Position numbers and translations under genes: made by a program. 64,000 bases of DNA from Antedon bifida (lineage: Eukaryota; Echinodermata; Crinoidea; Comatulida; Antedonidae), in the NCBI GenBank assembly GCA_963402885.1, contig OY727098.1, positions 12,882,717 through 12,946,716 on the forward strand. The letters are read 5' to 3'. Below are positions 57,508 to 64,000 of this stretch, in pieces. The notes beneath the pieces are model-generated. The model did no database searches. It was not told the origin of the DNA and was given only the letters and a program-made list of their open reading frames with translations. The first letter of the stretch is position 1; the number at the start of each line of letters is the position of its first letter.

Positions 57508-60500
57508 ATGGATCTCACTAAAATTGTTGACGCAGGAAAAGCGTTGGGGTTAGATGGAGTGGAATTAAGAGAGTTTGTGGAAAAGAGAGAGGAAGCTGCC
57601 AGAGAGAGAGAAGAGAGAGCACTAGAGAGAGAAGAGAGAAACAGAGAGAGAGAAGAGAGAAACAGGGAGAGAGAAGAAAAACAGCGAAACAGAGACAAGG
57701 AAGAGAGAGAGAGAAGAGAGGCACTAGAGAAGGAAGAGAGAGAGAGAAGAGAGGCACTAGAGAGGGAAGAGAGAGAGAGAAGAGAGGCACTAGAGAAGGA
57801 AGAGAGAGAGAGGAGAGAGGTACTAGAGAGGGACGAAGCAGAGAGAAAAAGAGCGAGTGAAGAAAAAGAGAGAGAAAACGAAAGGGCGAAAGAAGCTGAG
57901 AATCAGGCCTATCTTATAGAAATGCGAAGGTTAGAAATCCAATTAGAACAAGAAAAGAATCGGGCACGGCCGGGTGGTAGAGTATTACCCAATCCTGAGT
58001 CACGGGTTAAGGCCAGTAAACCTAAATTACCCCCTTTCCATGATCGAACAGATGACCTAGATGCCTATCTGAAAAGGTTTGAACGGTATGCGACTAGTCA
58101 GGAGTGGAAAGAAATTGAGTGGCCGGTTAACTTAAGTGCCCTACTAACTGGGAAGGCTCTCGAGGTTTATTCCAGGTTGTCGTCAGCTGAAGCTAACGAT
58201 TACAAACTGTTGAAATTGGCTCTTCTAAAACGGTTTCAGTTAACCGCCGATGGATTTCGACATAAGTTACGAACAGCTAAGCCCGAATACGGAGAAAGCG
58301 GCCCGCAATTTGCTGCGAGGATAAGCAATTATCTTGATAGGTGGATTGACCTAGCAGAGGGGGAAAAAACCTTTCAGGGGTTAAAAGATTTATTGCTGCG
58401 AGAGCAGTTTACCGATGGGTGTGGGAAGGACCTAGCTCTGTTCCTAAGGGAACGTCAACCGAAAACGATACAAGCGATGGCTGAAATTGCGGAGCAATAT
58501 TTGGAAGCTCGTGGGGGATTATTTGGTAAACCAATAGAGTTTAAACAAAAAGAGCCAAATTCTCCTCAACTCTCCTCTAATAATGTTCCCAGTACATCCT
58601 CATCACAAAGCCCTTCTAGTTTCCGTAGTCCAACTTGTTTTATATGTCATCGTGTAGGTCACCTAGCTAGAAATTGCAGAGCCTCAACTATGCATAAGCC
58701 AAACTCTCCTCCAAAATGTTACCGATGCTTAAAAACAGGACATATTGCCAGAAATTGTAGACAGGACGCCAACAGTTGCGCTGGGTTGTCTACTTCACCA
58801 CAAACAGAGTCTGATTGCCAGAAATGTACAAACCAACACGAATGTAAAGCCAAAGAAGAAATTCCCGATGTGGGGGCCAGTATGGTTACGAAAATGTCAG
58901 AGTCTTTAAATCAATGTTGTATCAATAATGATGGTGATAAGGTCACTCTTCAATGTGGGCACTGTCTTCCAATTATGACAGCGGCTCTAAATAATTCAAT
59001 TAGTAAAATGCCCGTTTATACAGGTTGTGTTGGGTCACGCTGCGTCTCTGTTCTTCGTGACAGTGGCTGTAGTGGGGTGGTTGTGAAGAAAGATCTTGTA
59101 TCAGCCGAACAACTTACTGGTAAGGAGAAAACCTGTGTGCTGATTGATGGCACGGTCCGCAACTTACCGGTTGCATTAATACATGTTAATACTCCATTTT
59201 TTTCAGGAAAGACGTATGCACTATGTATGAATAACCCTATTTATGACTTGATATTAGGTAATATTGCAGGAGTACGAGCACCAGGAAATCCAGATCCCAC
59301 ATGGACAGAGCGAAATCTTCAAGGATGTTCTGTTGTTACCCGGTCTCAAGCTAACACTATGGATAAACCATTCAGAACACTTAAAACTACAGAAATACAC
59401 AAGCAAATCATCACAGCGGGAATTATGAAAACCGCCCAGCAACAAGATATCAGCCTTGCAAAATTCAAGGATCTTGCAGAGAAACAAACTACAACTGTGA
59501 GTAACAAACAAGCCGAGGCTAGGTTTATTTATCATAAAGACCTATTATATAGGCAATTTTCCTCTCCTAATATTGAACACGGGGATAAGTTTACCCAACT
59601 AGTAGTGCCAGCTGACTATCGACGCCAGGTAATGCGCCAAGCCCATGAAACCTTATTAGGAGGACACCAAGGGGTAAAAAAGACGACAGATAAAGTGTTG
59701 ACAACATTTTGGTGGCCTGGGGTAACTGCAGATATTACTCGATATTGTCGATCCTGTGACATTTGTCAGAGAACTGTACAAAAAGGTAGAGTTACGAAAG
59801 TGCCTCTAGGAAGCATGCCTTTGATCGAGGTGCCGTTTGAACGGATTGCCGTTGATATAGTTGGTCCCATTTTCCCCATGTCTAAAGGTCGTAATCGTTA
59901 TATACTCACAATAATAGATTTTGCTACTCGTTATCCAGAGGCAGTGCCTCTACCAAATATTGAAGCTGAACGGGTTGCTGAGGCCTTGGTTGGTGTTTTC
60001 TCTAGACTTGGTATCCCGAAAGAAATGCTTACCGATAGGGGATCACAATTTACATCTGAAGTCATGAGGCAAGTTAGTAAGTTGTTGTCTATACGTCAGG
60101 TAATGACATCTCCATATCACCCAGCTTGTAATGGTTTGGTTGAACGGTTCAATGGAACACTCAAACAAATGCTGAAACGTATGTGTGCAGAAAGGCCTAC
60201 TGATTGGGATCGTTACATTGACCCACTACTTTTTGCGGTTAGGGAATCTTCACAAGAAAGTTTAGGGTTTTCTCCTTTTGAACTGTTATATGGCCGTACC
60301 GTACGAGGACCCATGTCCATCCTAAGGGAATTGTGGACCGAAGAAATCGAAACACCAGAAACAAAAACCACCTACCAGTACGTTATGGATTTACGGGAAC
60401 GACTACATGAAACCTGTCAGATGGCTCAGAAGAATCTACAAAAATCTAAGGTCAGGTACAAACAATATTATGACAAAAAGAGTAAGTCCCGGGAATTTGA

Positions 60501-62241
60501 GGTTGGGGATAAGGTACTACTTTTATTACCCACAGACAAAAACAAACTATTGCTTCAATGGAAAGGTCCTTTTAAGGTTGTAAAGAAATTTGGGTATCTA
60601 GACTACCAAATTGACCTTAACGGGAAATTCAAAATATTTCACGCCAATCTCTTGAAAAAGTATTATGAGCGAACCGCAGACATTAGTGCTGCCTTAGGGG
60701 TATCTGAGCCTTCTGGTATCCTTGAATTAGCTAGCACCGCTGTTATTGAATGCGAACCTAATGAAACATTTACAAATAACCAAAATTATCATCTATCTAA
60801 TGAGAATCTTTTACAGCTCCACCCTCTATTAGCAAAAGAAACAACAGCCGACATCCACATCAACGAAAGCCTGGATGATACACTAAAGCATGAGGTGCAC
60901 CGACTTATCGGAAACTACAAAGATGTACTGACGGATTTACCGGGTAAGACTACATTTGGGCAGCATGAAATCAAACTGGAAACTGATGATACAATCCGTT
61001 CCAAGCCCTATCCACTTCCACATGCGTTGCGAGGTACCATTAAGGATGAGGTAAATATGATGTTAAATCTGGGTGTAGTGGAGCCTTCAGGGGCACCGTT
61101 TGCCTCTCCAATAGTATTGGTAAAGAAACCGGATGGGTCAAATCGATTCTGCGTGGACTTTCGAAAACTTAATCAGGTTACAGTTTTTGACGCCGAACCG
61201 ATTCCGGACCAAGAGGAACTGTTCACAAAGTTGGCCCATGATCATTATTTTACTAAGATAGATTTAAGTAAAGGGTATTGGCAAGTTCCCATGGATGAAG
61301 CGTCAAAACCTTTAACAGCCTTTCTAACACCAGATGGTTTGTTTCAATTTAATGTCATGCCGTTCGGCTTAGTCAATGCACCGGCTACTTTCAGTCGTAT
61401 CATGAGAAAATTACTCAAAGGAATGGATAATACACTTAATTATATTGATGACATTCTAATTCACACAGCTTCTTGGGATCAACATATGAAATGTTTGTCT
61501 GAATTGTTTGGACGTCTCCGCAGGGCCAATCTAACTGCTCGACCAAGCAAATGTTTCATTGGTTATGAAACAATCGAGTTTCTTGGCCATGTGGTAGGGA
61601 AAGGACATGTTCAACCTCGAGTGGAGAAGATACAAAGCATCTTGTCAGCCAAACAACCAGAAACAAAGAAACAACTCCGGTCATTCCTTGGGATGACCAA
61701 CTACTATAGAAAGTTCATTCCTAATTACTCTGTGATTGCTTGTCCATTAACCGACAAAACGAAGAATCGGGAACCTAACCGAATATGTTGGGAGAAGGCC
61801 CAGGAAAGTGCGTTTGTTAAACTTAAGGAAAAATTAAACAGTACTCCAATTTTATGCCTTCCTAATTTAAACAAAGATTTTATTTTGAGAACAGATGCGT
61901 CCGAATATGGAGTGGGAGCGGTTCTAATGCAGCAGTATGGTGAAGTGAAGTTTCCCGTGGCGTACGCTAGCAAGAAACTGCTTCCTCGAGAAAAAGCATA
62001 TTCAGTGATGGAAAAAGAATGCTTAGCCATTGTATGGAGTGTACGAAAATTTGAGTCTTATTTATATGGACGAAACTTCACGTTGGAAACTGATCACCAG
62101 CCGCTTGTGTTTATGCACAGAGCGAAATTGTCCAATGGGCGAATTATGAGATGGGCCCTGGCTCTACAACCGTACAAGTTCCGAATAGAGGCGATTAAAG
62201 GCAGTGAAAATGTAGGAGCTGATTATTTAAGTCGAGTGTAA
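57508..62241 (+). CDS. gag-pol polyprotein of the Gmr1-like retrotransposon
   Basis: A single frame of 1577 aa. About aa 25-150 is a highly charged Glu/Arg coiled coil built from near-repeats. A gag domain follows (about 165-330), then two CCHC zinc knuckles (about 376-415), a retropepsin-type protease (about 505-590), an integrase with an H2C2 zinc finger (about 710-750) and DDE core (about 775-930), the reverse transcriptase (about 1165-1340) and RNase H (about 1455-1577). The frame ends 60 bp before the right LTR. The domain order places it with Gmr1-type Ty3/gypsy elements of deuterostomes. The element looks whole and recently inserted; whether it is expressed cannot be told from sequence. 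Confidence 0.93.
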   Translation: MDLTKIVDAGKALGLDGVELREFVEKREEAAREREERALEREERNREREERNREREEKQRNRDKEERERREALEKEERERREALEREERERREALEKEERERREVLERDEAERKRASEEKERENERAKEAENQAYLIEMRRLEIQLEQEKNRARPGGRVLPNPESRVKASKPKLPPFHDRTDDLDAYLKRFERYATSQEWKEIEWPVNLSALLTGKALEVYSRLSSAEANDYKLLKLALLKRFQLTADGFRHKLRTAKPEYGESGPQFAARISNYLDRWIDLAEGEKTFQGLKDLLLREQFTDGCGKDLALFLRERQPKTIQAMAEIAEQYLEARGGLFGKPIEFKQKEPNSPQLSSNNVPSTSSSQSPSSFRSPTCFICHRVGHLARNCRASTMHKPNSPPKCYRCLKTGHIARNCRQDANSCAGLSTSPQTESDCQKCTNQHECKAKEEIPDVGASMVTKMSESLNQCCINNDGDKVTLQCGHCLPIMTAALNNSISKMPVYTGCVGSRCVSVLRDSGCSGVVVKKDLVSAEQLTGKEKTCVLIDGTVRNLPVALIHVNTPFFSGKTYALCMNNPIYDLILGNIAGVRAPGNPDPTWTERNLQGCSVVTRSQANTMDKPFRTLKTTEIHKQIITAGIMKTAQQQDISLAKFKDLAEKQTTTVSNKQAEARFIYHKDLLYRQFSSPNIEHGDKFTQLVVPADYRRQVMRQAHETLLGGHQGVKKTTDKVLTTFWWPGVTADITRYCRSCDICQRTVQKGRVTKVPLGSMPLIEVPFERIAVDIVGPIFPMSKGRNRYILTIIDFATRYPEAVPLPNIEAERVAEALVGVFSRLGIPKEMLTDRGSQFTSEVMRQVSKLLSIRQVMTSPYHPACNGLVERFNGTLKQMLKRMCAERPTDWDRYIDPLLFAVRESSQESLGFSPFELLYGRTVRGPMSILRELWTEEIETPETKTTYQYVMDLRERLHETCQMAQKNLQKSKVRYKQYYDKKSKSREFEVGDKVLLLLPTDKNKLLLQWKGPFKVVKKFGYLDYQIDLNGKFKIFHANLLKKYYERTADISAALGVSEPSGILELASTAVIECEPNETFTNNQNYHLSNENLLQLHPLLAKETTADIHINESLDDTLKHEVHRLIGNYKDVLTDLPGKTTFGQHEIKLETDDTIRSKPYPLPHALRGTIKDEVNMMLNLGVVEPSGAPFASPIVLVKKPDGSNRFCVDFRKLNQVTVFDAEPIPDQEELFTKLAHDHYFTKIDLSKGYWQVPMDEASKPLTAFLTPDGLFQFNVMPFGLVNAPATFSRIMRKLLKGMDNTLNYIDDILIHTASWDQHMKCLSELFGRLRRANLTARPSKCFIGYETIEFLGHVVGKGHVQPRVEKIQSILSAKQPETKKQLRSFLGMTNYYRKFIPNYSVIACPLTDKTKNREPNRICWEKAQESAFVKLKEKLNSTPILCLPNLNKDFILRTDASEYGVGAVLMQQYGEVKFPVAYASKKLLPREKAYSVMEKECLAIVWSVRKFESYLYGRNFTLETDHQPLVFMHRAKLSNGRIMRWALALQPYKFRIEAIKGSENVGADYLSRV

Positions 62242-62301
62242 ATAGGACTCGTCACGGTATGGAGAAAATGTTGATACATTATTCTTTTAGAGGGGAGTAA
62301 A

Positions 62302-63614
62302 TGTCACAAGTGACATAAAGTTGTGTATATATTTTGCAAGTCATTCTTATCCTTTTGTTTTCACTCTTTGAACCTTTCTTTTGTTTTAGGAAGCTATTGT
62401 GTGAAGCCAGTGGAGCAGAGTTTTTGTGTTGCAGAGAAGGATTGTGTGGTGTTTGCTGATTGGAGGAGAGGTATAAGAGTTAAGTTAGTGTGTGAGTTGC
62501 TGATTGGTGGAGAAGGATAAGGTGGTGATATGTGGATAATTGAGGGAATTTTGAGGTAGATGGAAATTGAGAGGAGACAGAGAAGGAGGGCTATGTTATG
62601 TTAAGCCAGAAAGGGATAGGTGAATATTGATATGAGAAACTAAGACGTGCAGGAGAAGAAGTAATTGAATTATGGTGAAATAGAGCTGAAGCAGAAAGGA
62701 AATAAAGAGATATACATGAAGTTAATAAATTGTGAGTTGGAGATAATTATGGTGATATAGAGCTGAAGCAGAAAGGAAATAAAGTGATATACATGAAGTT
62801 AATAAATTGTGAGTTGGAAGTAATACTATAAGGCTGTACTTAAATGTAGAACTGTTAATTGTTGAGATTACTGAGGATTAATTTAAATTGTGAATGTAAA
62901 TTGACGGAAGAAATAACTGTTGGAAACAGCAGACGTTGTTGCATGTAAAGAATTGTTTGGAAATATTGAAGAGTAACTGGATTGATACTGATATTATTTT
63001 ACGTGGAAAGGAGAAAGAAATAATTGGTCGGGGAGCGGATTGCAGGGCAGAACGACATCAAGAAACATTTTAACTTTATATTTGATTTATTTATATGTCA
63101 GAAAATAGGAAGAATTATAATTGATAATACAAGCAGAACGGGAGCAGAGGCGTGGGAGTTGTTTATTTGCAGAATCGTTTTAACTTTTATCTTTCTAATT
63201 TGTTTTGTGTCAGCGTAGGAGAGAAAGCAAGAAGGAACGATATTGTGGACATTTATTATTGTTTAATTATTCATCTTGTGATATTATTGTATTTGGAAGG
63301 GGGGTTTCGGGGATTTATTTAAAAATAAGAAGATTGTTGATATTTGGTTTGGAAGGATTGGGAAATTTGGGGAATTGCATAAAGTTTGTGGGGAATAGGA
63401 ACACGGTATCATTGGTTGAGAATTGGTTGGGTTTTTTTTGTGGGTTTTTTTTTGGGGGGGTTTGAATTATAAAAGAAAGAATTGGTTGTCGAAGATTATT
63501 ATTAAATATTACTTTTTACATTTATATGTGTACAGTTGTGGCTATTTACCGTTGTTCACCGTTGGTTACCAGCAATTACATGTCCGAAAGAGCCGTAATT
63601 GCAGCTGTGTGACA
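62302..63614 (+). repeat. Right LTR of the Gmr1-like element
   Basis: 1313 bp, practically identical to the left LTR apart from a very few small length differences. Confidence 0.92.
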
Positions 63615-63619
63615 ATATT

Positions 63620-64000
63620 CTTTGTCAATTTTTGGTAGCGATACGGATTTTTGTTTATTATTTGTATAATGGCCCTTGCCACCCCTCTTTCATGCTATTT
63701 TCCGTGAACTTCTTTTCAACTTTATTTTTAAACTTGTATTTTTCTTTACGTATTGTACATTTTAATTCTTTTTGGACCTCTTTTAATTTCGCTTTATTAC
63801 CTTCAGAAAATGCTTTCTGTTTCCGGTTAATAATAATTTTCACATATTTGGTTATCCACGGTTTATTATTCGCAGACACTTTAACCTTTTTAGTTGGGAT
63901 AAGCATATCACTACAAAAGTTTATATATTCAGACACTGTGTCCGTAATTGCATTCAGATCATTAGCGTCATTAATAAACATCTCCCAGTCCGTATCATCA
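63620..64000 (-). pseudogene. CR1/L2/Rex-like LINE, upstream ORF2 part (runs off window)
   Basis: The minus frame 63981-63658 reads KVSANNKPWITKYVKIIINR, KAKLKEVQKELKCTIRKEK and MKEGWQGPLYK, the linker between endonuclease and reverse transcriptase in CR1/L2-like ORF2. It joins logically to KYANELNIFFNRF at 56060 once the LTR element is set aside, so both parts are one LINE copy. The endonuclease lies beyond the window end. Confidence 0.8.

Larger units (their letters stand above)
56061..63614 (+). mobile_element. Ty3/gypsy LTR retrotransposon, Gmr1-like, looks whole
   Basis: A 7554-bp element with two LTRs (56061-57364 and 62302-63614), a 5-bp target duplication ATATT on both sides, a primer-binding site after the left LTR that matches tRNA-Pro usage, and a polypurine tract before the right LTR. 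One long gag-pol frame fills the interior. The LTRs are nearly identical, so the insertion is very young. The domain order is Gag, protease, integrase, reverse transcriptase, RNase H. Integrase before RT is unusual for Ty3/gypsy and is the mark of the Gmr1 group. No envelope gene is seen. It is inserted into the minus-strand LINE that flanks it on both sides. Confidence 0.93.

Overview
The window is AT-rich animal DNA with small exons, GT-AG introns and a heavy load of mobile elements. It looks like a marine invertebrate deuterostome, quite possibly an echinoderm. The grounds are that both host proteins are animal orthologues (an MFSD12-type lysosomal transporter and Mediator subunit MED26), that there is a Gmr1-type Ty3/gypsy element (integrase ahead of reverse transcriptase, a group described from deuterostomes), and that the palindrome TAGGCCTA recurs in non-coding DNA. 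The species cannot be settled from this sequence.

Layout. 1-2126: old LINE and repeat fragments. 2127-19649 (+): a complete 11-exon MFSD12-like gene whose spliced reading frame is 480 codons including stop. Its introns hold a LINE tail, an 84-bp satellite with higher-order structure, a tRNA-derived SINE-like unit, a 3.3-kb inverted repeat and, on the opposite strand, three MAM-domain exons. 19650-27225: the 3' UTR, interspersed repeats, and a second large inverted repeat (about 22200-25990) with a TTAA-flanked MITE in its loop. 27226-28566: a broken RTE-type LINE. 29316-33395: a 4-kb element with terminal inverted repeats, one of which has been invaded by a palindromic C-rich/G-rich minisatellite. 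35348-40583: a Penelope-like element (PLE) with an open RT/GIY-YIG frame, into whose last codons a 5'-truncated L1/Tx1-type LINE has inserted. 40603-41147: a second copy of the TTAA MITE.

41514-48838 (+): MED26 in three exons, 524 aa, with a tiny 21-codon first exon and a 5.5-kb first intron full of repeats. 48839-52954: 3' UTR, repeats, a minisatellite and a perfect hairpin. 52955 to the window end (-): a CR1/L2-like LINE carrying several nested insertions, among them a 7.55-kb LTR retrotransposon that looks whole and very young (56061-63614).

The two host genes are unrelated in function: MFSD12 acts in lysosome or melanosome membranes, MED26 in the nucleus at RNA polymerase II promoters. 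The rest of the window records nested transposition. The structures most worth a second look are the PLE termini with hammerhead-ribozyme-like motifs, the paired long inverted repeats, the tandem repeats growing inside terminal inverted repeats, and the antisense MAM exons.
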